From: Chloroflexota bacterium
GTDB taxonomy: Bacteria; Chloroflexota; Dehalococcoidia; Tepidiformales; Tepidiformaceae
Assembly (NCBI GenBank): GCA_026710655.1
Contig: JAPOQN010000008.1
Location: 62,001 to 126,000 of the forward strand
Reading direction: 5' to 3'
DNA: 64,000 nt
The notes under the pieces are model-generated. The model did not search any database and was not told the DNA's origin. It saw only the letters and a list, made by a program, of their open reading frames with translations. Position numbers and translations under genes: made by a program. Below are positions 49,095 through 56,436 of this stretch, piece by piece; positions within the stretch are counted from its first letter, which is position 1, and the number at the start of each line of letters is the position of its first letter.

Positions 49095-51023
49095 TCAGGG
49101 GCTCTCCCGGCCCAGGGCGACGCCAATTCGTCTCCAGAAGACCGCGGCGAGAACGCCGATGACGCCCACGCCGGCCAGGATGAGGCTGTTGCGCGCGACA
49201 GTGCCGGTGGCTTCGTCGACGACGGATTCGAGGACGTCGAGTAGCTTGTCGGTGAGGACCTCGGACGTGGTGGGGAATTGCGAGTCGGGATCGGCAGCGA
49301 CTTCCTTGCGGACCTCATCGAACACCGCTTCCGTAGCCGACTGGGTGACGGGCCCGAAGAGGACAGCGAGCACCGCGGCGGACACGAGCAGCGTCCCGGC
49401 CGCCCACGCGAGCCGCCCGCGCCAGCTCCTGCCGCCGAGGAACGCGACGGCCAGCAGGAGGACGGCGGCGACGAGGGCCGGGATCCAGGAACTGGTCCAC
49501 GCGGAGCCGACAGCATCGCGGGCCTCGCCCAGCCCTTCCTCCAGGCCATCGGGGGACTCCGCCGACGCCTTCAGGACGTAGCCGTCGGAGAGCGCCAGCC
49601 GCACGTCCTGGATCAGGTCGAAGGCGTCGTCGTCGAGGTCGGCGCGCAGGTCCGCCTCGGTGTAGGTCCAGCCCTCGACGAAAAGGTCACGGATGTCGTC
49701 GAGCGCGACCAGGGCGTCGGACCCGCCGTCGCGTTCGAGGGCCTCGCGAAGGTCCTGTTCGGTGTAGGTCACCGTGTCGGGCACGCGCGCCAGCACCGAC
49801 TCGTCGATGGCTGTTGAGATTGCGGGGACGGCTATGGCGACGATGTCGGCAGCGGGGACGTCCCAGGGGATGCAGGACGGCAACTCCTGCCGGAGAGCGG
49901 CGCGGGCGGTCGTGTTCTCCGCAGCCGTGGCGCAGTCCGGCAGGGCCCGAAGGGCATCGCGCAGCGAGGCGGACGCCGTTGCCGTCAGGGAATGCCAGGC
50001 GGCCGGTTTGACCGGCGTAAGGTCGAACGTCGTCGCGAACGCATCGGACTGGCCGGTGACGTAGGCAGCCAGGTCGTCGGCGAGCATCGCAGCCTGCGCG
50101 TCGAGCCACTCGCCGGCGATGGCATCGCTCACGGCGTTGAGAACCTCGGTGTGGGTGAGGACGATGCCGTAGGGCAACATGGAGACCTCGGCGACGCTCT
50201 CCCTCGTCGCCGGCTCGATGACATTGGCGTAGGCAACGTCGAAGGCGGCGGCCTCGGCGATGATGGCCGCGATTTCGGCGGCGGCCTCCTCCGCCCCGGC
50301 CTCATCAACGCCGATGCGGATTGCGAGTGCGTCGTTGCGACCTACGGCGTAGTCGACGGCTGCGACGCCCGCGCCTTCTAGCTCCCGGGCCATCCACTCG
50401 GGTGTGGCCACCCGCGTGAACACATCTACCAGCCTGCCGCCCTCCTCGCCGCTGTCCCCGCGGAGGATTCCGACCCACCCGGAGCTCTCACCGTCAGCGG
50501 GCAGCCCCTCGTCCACCCACTGGGCGAAGACGGAGGTCAGCTCACGTTCGAGGAGGCGCTCGTAGGCGCCGGAGTCTCGGAACAGGACGGTCAGCTCGCG
50601 CACGAGCGCGTCGAGGTGCGCGGCCGCATCGACGCGGATCGTGACCTCGTCCTCCCTTCCCGTGACGTACGCCACCGCGTCTTCAAGGGCAGGCGCGACT
50701 AGCGTCTCGAGATCCTCGGGAGGGAGGGCGCGGCGGATGGCATCGGCCACCTGCTGCGGCGTCAGTCCCGAAGCGGCCAGCGGGTTTTGGGCGAAGTCCT
50801 CGCCAAACTCGCCGGGATCGAGGCGCCAGGCGTCCTCGAGCAGGGCCAGTGCGAGGTCATCGACGACGAACGTGTAGGCGTCGGCCTGCTCCAGCTGGTC
50901 GGAGACGAAGTCAGGGCTTGAGAGCGTCGTGTCAACGGGCGCCACCAGGAGCGTGCCGCCAAGTACGAGCAAGAACACCAGGCCGAGGAGCACGGCGCCG
51001 GCACGGCGCATCCAGATGGTCAC
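49095..51023 (-). CDS. large membrane-anchored protein of unknown function
   Basis: A 642-residue protein. Residues 5-29 form a membrane helix (AGAVLLGLVFLLVLGGTLLV). A long acidic alanine-rich helical domain of about 480 residues, probably outside, follows. Three hydrophobic segments close the C-terminus (IPALVAAVLLLAVAFLGG, LAWAAGTLLVSAAVLAVLFG, NSLILAGVGVIGVLAAVFW). Two cysteines (in LPDCATAAEN and LPSCIPWD) may form a disulfide. I do not recognise the family. It starts with GTG and is followed by the amidase after 71 bases. Confidence 0.75.
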   Translation of the reverse strand: MTIWMRRAGAVLLGLVFLLVLGGTLLVAPVDTTLSSPDFVSDQLEQADAYTFVVDDLALALLEDAWRLDPGEFGEDFAQNPLAASGLTPQQVADAIRRALPPEDLETLVAPALEDAVAYVTGREDEVTIRVDAAAHLDALVRELTVLFRDSGAYERLLERELTSVFAQWVDEGLPADGESSGWVGILRGDSGEEGGRLVDVFTRVATPEWMARELEGAGVAAVDYAVGRNDALAIRIGVDEAGAEEAAAEIAAIIAEAAAFDVAYANVIEPATRESVAEVSMLPYGIVLTHTEVLNAVSDAIAGEWLDAQAAMLADDLAAYVTGQSDAFATTFDLTPVKPAAWHSLTATASASLRDALRALPDCATAAENTTARAALRQELPSCIPWDVPAADIVAIAVPAISTAIDESVLARVPDTVTYTEQDLREALERDGGSDALVALDDIRDLFVEGWTYTEADLRADLDDDAFDLIQDVRLALSDGYVLKASAESPDGLEEGLGEARDAVGSAWTSSWIPALVAAVLLLAVAFLGGRSWRGRLAWAAGTLLVSAAVLAVLFGPVTQSATEAVFDEVRKEVAADPDSQFPTTSEVLTDKLLDVLESVVDEATGTVARNSLILAGVGVIGVLAAVFWRRIGVALGRESP

Positions 51024-51117
51024 GGGTCCATGGTGGGGACGGGATGGTTAGTGCGCCAGCCAGGCAGTGGCTAGGGGGCCATAATGGGACACCGGCGGGA
51101 ACTCGTGGAGGGCTGGC

Positions 51118-51471
51118 ATGGCAACTTCCGTTCTGGAGATTGAGTCGCCCTCCGCTGCGTCGATACGAGTGACGAGAGAGTGCCTGACCGCGGAACTCGT
51201 TGATGGCAGGACAATCTCGGTACCGCTCACGTGGTTCCCCCGTCTTGTGCATGCCACGCCAGACGAACGGAACAACTGGGACCTCTCGGGCGACGGTGCT
51301 CACATCCACTGGACAGACCTCGACGAGGACATCAGCGTCGAGGGACTCATTGCGGGGTGGCCATCCCGTGAGACCGAGGAGTCCCTCAACCGCTGGCTCG
51401 AAGCGAAGAACGCTGGTCGCCCCCTTGAACTCCACGAGTTGGCTCCCCCTGGAACCCAGGAGAAGGCGTAG
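51118..51471 (+). CDS. DUF2442 protein
   Basis: A 117-residue protein with the DUF2442 pattern: LTAELVDGRTISVPLTWFPR, ERNNWDLSGDGAHIHW and DLDEDISVEGLIAG. These small proteins bind nucleotides or act in toxin-antitoxin-like modules next to DUF4160 genes; no such partner is present here. GGAGGG precedes the ATG. It converges on the ROK kinase gene with an 8-base gap. Confidence 0.88.
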   Translation: MATSVLEIESPSAASIRVTRECLTAELVDGRTISVPLTWFPRLVHATPDERNNWDLSGDGAHIHWTDLDEDISVEGLIAGWPSRETEESLNRWLEAKNAGRPLELHELAPPGTQEKA

Positions 51472-51479
51472 CTCACCGC

Positions 51480-52421
51480 TCATCCCGCCAGCGCGACGGC
51501 GGCGGCTCCGAGCAGGCCCGCGTCCTCGCCGAGGGTGCTGGTGCGAACGGGGGTGCTGGCGGCGGGGCCGTAGGCGAGGGAGGCCATGGCGGCGCGGAGG
51601 GGGTCGAGGAGGAGGTCGCCCATGCCGAGGAGGCCGCCGGAAAGGGTGACGGCGTCGGGGTTGAGGACGTTGACGATGCTGCCCAGCCCGATCCCGATGG
51701 TGTGCCCGCCGTTGCGTATCTCGGCGATGGCGGCGGCTTCGCCGCGACGGGCCGCCTCGGCGAGGTCGCCGGCGGTAGCGGGGCGGTCGGCGGCGATCCC
51801 CGCGAGGATCGGGGCCGCGCCGGACTCGATGAGGCGCTGGGCACGGCGTCCGAAGGCGACGCCGCCGGCGATCGCCTCGAGGCAGCCGCGTGCGCCGCAG
51901 CCGCAGGGCGGTCCGGCGGGGTCGAGGACGACGTGGCCGATCTCGCCAGCGAGGCCCTGCGCCCCCCGGTAGAGGCGGCCATCGACGACGAGGCCGCCGC
52001 CGATGCCGGTCCCGAGGGTGGCGTGGAGGAGGTGGCGCGTCCCCTTGCCGGCGCCGAAGTGGTGCTCGCCCAGGGCGGCGGCGGAGGCGTCGTTCTCGAT
52101 GGAGACGGGGATGCCGAGGCGCTCGGCGAGCGGGGCGGTGAGGGGGAGGTTGCGGAAGGCGGGGATGTTTGGCGAGACCATGACCCTGCCGCCTTCGGCG
52201 TCGATGAGGCCGGCGACGGCGAGGGAGGCGGCTACGGGGGGTTGGGCGCCGCGGTCGCGGACGTGAGTCAGCAGTTCCGCGATGCGCTCCAGGACCTGTT
52301 CGGGGGAGGCGTCGGGGGTGCTGGCGACTTCGTGGCGGACGAGCACGTCGCCCGTTTCGCTGACGAGGGCGGCGCGCAGGTTCGTCCCGCCGAAGTCGCC
52401 GGCGATCACGGTCCGGGGCAT
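51480..52421 (-). CDS. ROK-family sugar kinase
   Basis: A 313-residue kinase of the ROK group. The phosphate-binding DFGGTN (9-14), the catalytic-type ENDASAAALGE and the zinc motif GHVVLDPAGPPCGCGARGCLE are all present. There is no N-terminal helix-turn-helix, so it is an enzyme such as glucokinase rather than a repressor. ATG 52421 is supported by TACAGT 7 bases upstream (leaderless). It diverges from a split-barrel oxidoreductase gene. Confidence 0.92.
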   Translation of the reverse strand: MPRTVIAGDFGGTNLRAALVSETGDVLVRHEVASTPDASPEQVLERIAELLTHVRDRGAQPPVAASLAVAGLIDAEGGRVMVSPNIPAFRNLPLTAPLAERLGIPVSIENDASAAALGEHHFGAGKGTRHLLHATLGTGIGGGLVVDGRLYRGAQGLAGEIGHVVLDPAGPPCGCGARGCLEAIAGGVAFGRRAQRLIESGAAPILAGIAADRPATAGDLAEAARRGEAAAIAEIRNGGHTIGIGLGSIVNVLNPDAVTLSGGLLGMGDLLLDPLRAAMASLAYGPAASTPVRTSTLGEDAGLLGAAAVALAG

Positions 52422-52428
52422 GGATCGC

Positions 52429-52434
52429 ACTGTA
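52429..52434 (-). promoter_or_regulatory. TACAGT -10 element, leaderless start of ROK gene
   Basis: On the minus strand TACAGT ends 7 bases before the ATG; no ribosome-binding site is present. Confidence 0.5.
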
Positions 52435-52488
52435 CGCGAGGGGCGGCTTTCGCTGGACAGGCCCGGCGCTCGCCCGCACCCTTCGCGC

Positions 52489-52926
52489 ATGGAGGCGTGG
52501 CAGGCGCGGCTGCTGGAGGACGAGCGCTCGGGCGTGCTCGGGACGATCGCGCGCAGCGGCCTGCCGCAGCTCGTGCCGGTCTGCTACGCGCTGGTCGAAG
52601 GGGACATCGCCATCGCCATCGACGAGAAGCCGAAGCAGGGCGGGAGGCTCGCGCGTATCCGCAACATCGAGCGCGACCCGCGGGCCACGCTGCTCGTCGA
52701 CCACTACGAGGAGCGCTGGGAGCGGCTGGCCTGGCTGCGCCTGGAGGGCGAGGCGTCCGTGCTCGACGGGGGCGGGGAGTGGCCGGCGGCGCTCGAGGCG
52801 CTGCGGCGTCGCTACCCGCGCTACCGTGCCATGGCGCTCGAAGGGCTGCCCCTCATCCGGCTTCGCCCCACGCGAGTCGTGGGGTGGCGCTGGCAGGACG
52901 GGCGGGCCTCGGAGCAGCAAACCTGA
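52489..52926 (+). CDS. F420-dependent split-barrel oxidoreductase (TIGR03668-like)
   Basis: A 145-residue PNPOx-like protein. GVLGTIARSGLPQLVPVCYA, RLARIRNIERDPRATLLVDH and WERLAWLRLEGEA match the TIGR03668 subgroup of F420-dependent enzymes. ATG 52489 fits the family start. It ends 13 bases before the next gene, another probable F420 enzyme, so the two form an operon. Confidence 0.87.
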   Translation: MEAWQARLLEDERSGVLGTIARSGLPQLVPVCYALVEGDIAIAIDEKPKQGGRLARIRNIERDPRATLLVDHYEERWERLAWLRLEGEASVLDGGGEWPAALEALRRRYPRYRAMALEGLPLIRLRPTRVVGWRWQDGRASEQQT

Positions 52927-52939
52927 GAAGGAGACGGTC

Positions 52940-53899
52940 ATGCGAATTGGACTGATGGTCGAGGGACAGAACGACCTCACGTGGGAGCGCTGGCTGCACA
53001 TCGCGAACCTCACGGAGCGGCTGGGGTTCGCCTCGCTGTTCCGCTCGGACCACTACTTCACAGGGAACCGGCAGTTGCAGTCGCTGGAGGCGTGGCTGTC
53101 GTTCGCCGCGATCGCGCGGGAGCCGCACTCGTACCGCTTCGGGGCGCTGGTCACGCCGATCACGTTCCGGCGGCCCGTAAACGACGCGCGCATGGCGGCG
53201 CAGGTCGACCTGCTCAGCGGGGGGCGTTTCGTGATGGGCCTGGGGGCGGGGTGGAACGAGGCCGAGCATCGCGCCTACGGCATCCCCTTCCCGCCGCTCA
53301 AGGAGCGCTTCGACCGGCTCGACGAGGCGGTGCGGCTGATGCGCGCGCTGTGGACGGAGCAGCCGGCCTCGTTCGACGGGCGCTTCTACCAGTTGGAGGA
53401 GGCGGGGTACCAGTCGCAGCCGGCGCCGGGGCGGCCGCCGCTGCTCATCGGGGGGGCGGGCGAACGGCGAACGCTGCGCATCGCGGCCGAGCACGCGGAC
53501 GAGTGGAACTGCGTGACGGTGACGGAGCCGGAGGGGTACGCGCACAAGCTGGAGGTGCTCGAACGGCACTGCGAGGCCGTCGATCGCGACCCGGCGACGA
53601 TCTACCGCTCGATGATGGTGTTCCCGGTCGTGGGGCCGAACGAGCGCACGCTGAAGGCCATCACGGCGAAGACGATGGCGCACTTCAGCCTGGACCCGGA
53701 GGCCTCGCCGCGGGTCATGATCGGACGGATGGAGGGGAAGGGCATTTTGAGCGGGACCACCGACGAGGTGGTCGACAAGCTGGGGAAGCTGGCCGAGCTG
53801 GGTCTGCAGGAGATGGTCCTGCAGCACATGGACTTCGACTCGGACGAGGGGCCGGAGTACTTCGCCTCCGAGATCGCGCCACAGGTGGCGGACCTGTAG
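52940..53899 (+). CDS. LLM-class F420-dependent oxidoreductase
   Basis: A 319-residue luciferase-like oxidoreductase: MRIGLMVEGQNDLTWERWL, GFASLFRSDHYF, RFGALVTPITFRRPV, GGRFVMGLGAGWNEAEHRAYG and PLLIGGAGERRTLRIAAEHAD. The GAGWNEAEH pattern is typical of F420-dependent members. AAGGAG lies 8 bases before ATG 52940. It is co-transcribed with the preceding F420 split-barrel gene and converges on tlpA. The substrate is unknown. Confidence 0.9.
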   Translation: MRIGLMVEGQNDLTWERWLHIANLTERLGFASLFRSDHYFTGNRQLQSLEAWLSFAAIAREPHSYRFGALVTPITFRRPVNDARMAAQVDLLSGGRFVMGLGAGWNEAEHRAYGIPFPPLKERFDRLDEAVRLMRALWTEQPASFDGRFYQLEEAGYQSQPAPGRPPLLIGGAGERRTLRIAAEHADEWNCVTVTEPEGYAHKLEVLERHCEAVDRDPATIYRSMMVFPVVGPNERTLKAITAKTMAHFSLDPEASPRVMIGRMEGKGILSGTTDEVVDKLGKLAELGLQEMVLQHMDFDSDEGPEYFASEIAPQVADL

Positions 53900-53912
53900 C
53901 GGGCTGCCCGGG

Positions 53913-54554
53913 CTATTCCGGCGTGTAGGTGACGCCGATCCGGGCGAGCTCCTCGACGAGGACTTCCTCCACGATGAGGCCGGCGCCGGATGACTGCACG
54001 ATGCCATCGGCGTCGATGAAGAACGTGGTGGGCATGCCGGGCAGCCGGTAGTGGGCGGCGATCTCGCCGTCTTCGTCGAGGAGAGCCGGGTACTTGGCCA
54101 CGAAGACATCGAGCAGGCCCACGGCCTGATCGGCGTCCTCGGCAAGGTTCACGCCGATGAAGACGACCTCGCCATCCAGCGCATCGTAGGCCTTCTGGAA
54201 GTCCGGAATCTCGCGGCGGCAGGGACCGCACCAACTCGCGTACCAGTTCAGCACGACGGGCGTGCCGCGGAAGTCGGACAGACGCACGACGCGCTCGGGG
54301 TCGCGGGCGTTGCGCAGGGCGAAGTCGGGTGCGGGCTGGCCGACCTCGGGGCGGTGGTCGTCGATGAGGCCAATCTCGAGGCCGACGGTCCCGAACTCTT
54401 CCGGGGCAGCCGGATCAAAGGCGACAGGGCCTTCGTCGCCACCGCGGAAGGCAAAGAGCCAGACCACCAGCACGACGACCGCGACCACGACGACACCGAG
54501 CACGGCGTACCCGCCGTACCGCTGGATCGCACCGCTGGTCTCGTTTTCCGTCAT
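53913..54554 (-). CDS. TlpA-family thioredoxin-like protein, membrane anchored
   Basis: A 213-residue protein. Residues 14-36 form a membrane helix and residues from about 70 onward the thioredoxin fold, placed outside the cytoplasm. The active site is WCGPC with Cys109 and Cys112, and the cis-proline follows in PGMPTTFFIDADG. The tail carries a substrate-binding EEVLVEEL helix. Such proteins reduce disulfides, often for cytochrome c maturation, but no such genes are near. Unlike the DsbA gene at 26999 both cysteines are normal codons. Confidence 0.92.
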   Translation of the reverse strand: MTENETSGAIQRYGGYAVLGVVVVAVVVLVVWLFAFRGGDEGPVAFDPAAPEEFGTVGLEIGLIDDHRPEVGQPAPDFALRNARDPERVVRLSDFRGTPVVLNWYASWCGPCRREIPDFQKAYDALDGEVVFIGVNLAEDADQAVGLLDVFVAKYPALLDEDGEIAAHYRLPGMPTTFFIDADGIVQSSGAGLIVEEVLVEELARIGVTYTPE

Positions 54555-54636
54555 CGGTTCCTCGCTGGGCTTCTATCGTGCCATCGCGACCGGCATGGCG
54601 CGAAGGGGAGGGGCAAGGCGGGGTAAGTCCGGGGCC

Positions 54637-55617
54637 TCAGCCGGCGTTGCCCTCCCGGGGAGGCTCGGGCTCCTGCTTCTCGTCGTCGTGGACCACCAGA
54701 CCGCGGATCGCGCGCCAGGCGGCCTCGCGCGGTGTGCGGCGGGGGAGGCCGTCAGGCCGGTCGAACTCGCCCTGCTGCACGCGCGGGTAGGTCGCCGACA
54801 TCTCCGCGCCGAGCAGGAACGTGTTCGCGCCGAGGAAGACGAGGAAAAGGAACGCGATGACGGCGCCGAGCGAGCCAAAGACGAGGTCGTAGCGGCTGAA
54901 GTGCTCGAGGTAGATGCCGAAGGCGAGCTTGACGGCCTCGAACACGACGGCAGCGAGGAGCGCTCCAGGCCAGACATGCCTGAGCCGGACATGGGTCGCG
55001 GGGACGAGCCAGTAGAGGAGGGCGAAGGCCACGAAGGAGAGGGCCGAGAGCGCGATGAAGGCGGCCACGCTCCAGCCGATCCCCAGCCCCTCCGCAAGGG
55101 CGCCCAGCACCTGCGTGTCCTCGATGGCCTCGCGGGCGACACGGATGGTGGTCGTGGCCCCGAGCGAGGCCAGGAAGATCACGCCGACGAGGGCCATCAT
55201 GCCGAAGTCGACGATCTTCTGGCGGAGGAAGGGGCGCCTGCCGGAGAGGTCGAAGGCGATGTCGAGGGAGCGGCGGATGACAGCGAACATGGCGCTGGCG
55301 GCCCAAGCAAGGCCGACGAGACCGAGGACGCCGAGGACGCCGCTCGATGCGCCGGTCAGTTCGCGGACGGCGTTCTCGACATCCTGGGCGCCCCCGGCAT
55401 CGACGGGCAGGAGGCCGGTCAGTTCGTCGATGAGGCGGCGCTCCATGTCGCTGTCCTGAAACACGAGCCCGAACACACCGATGGTGAAGATGACGAGGGG
55501 GAAGAGGGAGAAGAGGACATAGTAGGAGATGGCGGCGGCCATCTGCGGGCCGTTGTCGTCGGAGAACCCGAGGACGGAGTGCTTGGCCAACAGCCACAGG
55601 CGCCGGGGAGAGAGCAT
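54637..55617 (-). CDS. YihY/BrkB-family membrane protein
   Basis: A 326-residue protein with six membrane helices: DDNGPQMAAAISYYVLFSLFP at the first, then WAASAMFAVIRRSLDIAF, LLYWLVPATHVRLRHVWPGAL and FGSLGAVIAFLFLVFLGAN. These match the YihY/BrkB group of unclear function. The start ATG 55617 is supported by TACAGT 8 bases upstream with TTGGCC 18 bases before it; the frame is open further but not conserved. Confidence 0.9.
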   Translation of the reverse strand: MLSPRRLWLLAKHSVLGFSDDNGPQMAAAISYYVLFSLFPLVIFTIGVFGLVFQDSDMERRLIDELTGLLPVDAGGAQDVENAVRELTGASSGVLGVLGLVGLAWAASAMFAVIRRSLDIAFDLSGRRPFLRQKIVDFGMMALVGVIFLASLGATTTIRVAREAIEDTQVLGALAEGLGIGWSVAAFIALSALSFVAFALLYWLVPATHVRLRHVWPGALLAAVVFEAVKLAFGIYLEHFSRYDLVFGSLGAVIAFLFLVFLGANTFLLGAEMSATYPRVQQGEFDRPDGLPRRTPREAAWRAIRGLVVHDDEKQEPEPPREGNAG

Positions 55618-55625
55618 CGACTTCC

Positions 55626-55655
55626 ACTGTAGGCGGGGGCGCGAACGCGGGCCAA
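55626..55655 (-). promoter_or_regulatory. promoter of YihY gene (TTGGCC-18-TACAGT), leaderless
   Basis: Minus strand: -35 TTGGCC (55650-55655), 18-base spacer, -10 TACAGT (55626-55631), then 8 bases to the ATG with no ribosome-binding site. Confidence 0.5.
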
Positions 55656-55667
55656 CGGGGCGGAGTG

Positions 55668-56297
55668 CTACCAGCTTGGTGGTTTCCTGAAGGTACCAAC
55701 CTGGTCGACGAGGGTTTGGGAGAATTGACTCTTCCGCAGATGGCTCTTCCAAAGACGCTTGACCCGGGTTGCCGAACCGGACAAGGCAGCCGGGCTCGAG
55801 TTCCTGGGATCTGGATTGACGACCGTAACGCGCAGGTTCAGGTCATCGCGCACATAGCGCATGGCGGCGGCGATGTCCGCGTCGTTGGAGACAACTACTG
55901 CCTGCTCGTACCTCCCCTTGAACCCATCGACCAAGAGCCGGGTGGCGAGATTGACATCCGAACCCTTTTCTTCGGAGTCCCTGACCCACACATGGGTTGG
56001 CAATCCCGGTACTGGCTCAACGAGCGGGCGGCGCTTGTTCCTGGACCTGAAGGCTCCGAAGAAGTGCTGGACACCGGGCAGCGTCCTCAAGGCCCGCAGA
56101 TAGACCTGTTGCCGCTGCGGCTGGGTGGGATCGTGCGGACGCGCCTCAAGAAGAGCGGTGAAGTAATAGATGCTGTTGACGGTGTCTTCGGGGAAGAGAT
56201 TCTCAGCCAGCTGCTGAAGATCCAGCCACTTGAACGGCGTGCCTCGCAAGGCCCGGTAATAGAGGTTGAATCCGTCGATGTAGAGGTTGGTGATCAA
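55668..56297 (-). CDS. NYN-domain nuclease-like protein
   Basis: A 209-residue protein when started at TTG 56297, which follows GGAAGGG and places the conserved YIDGFNLYYRAL at the N-terminus as in the family. A longer frame to ATG 56387 lacks a ribosome site, and TTGACA lies just before that ATG, so it may be promoter instead. The NYN (PIN-like) acidic residues are Asp8 (YIDGFN), KGSDVNLATRL and VVVSNDADIAAAM. Expected to be an RNase. It is less GC-rich than its neighbours and stands alone. Confidence 0.85.
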   Translation of the reverse strand: MITNLYIDGFNLYYRALRGTPFKWLDLQQLAENLFPEDTVNSIYYFTALLEARPHDPTQPQRQQVYLRALRTLPGVQHFFGAFRSRNKRRPLVEPVPGLPTHVWVRDSEEKGSDVNLATRLLVDGFKGRYEQAVVVSNDADIAAAMRYVRDDLNLRVTVVNPDPRNSSPAALSGSATRVKRLWKSHLRKSQFSQTLVDQVGTFRKPPSW

Positions 56298-56436
56298 TCG
56301 CCCTTCCCCAACAAAGACAGAGACCGCCACAAGGACGGTCTCGACCCAATCGCCGAGGCGACAGGGGTTGTAGTTGTAGGTTGCCATGAGTGAAGGCTGT
56401 TGTCAACGGGCAGGGAGCAAATTGCCAGTGGACGCG

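Noticed and set aside
50932-53013. 693-codon minus-strand frame across the ROK kinase and neighbours
   Set aside because: Arg/Pro/Gly-rich, overlaps several recognised genes and has no conserved motif.
53913-54554. Second selenoprotein among redox genes (TlpA)
   Set aside because: Both active-site cysteines are ordinary codons and the frame has no internal TGA.
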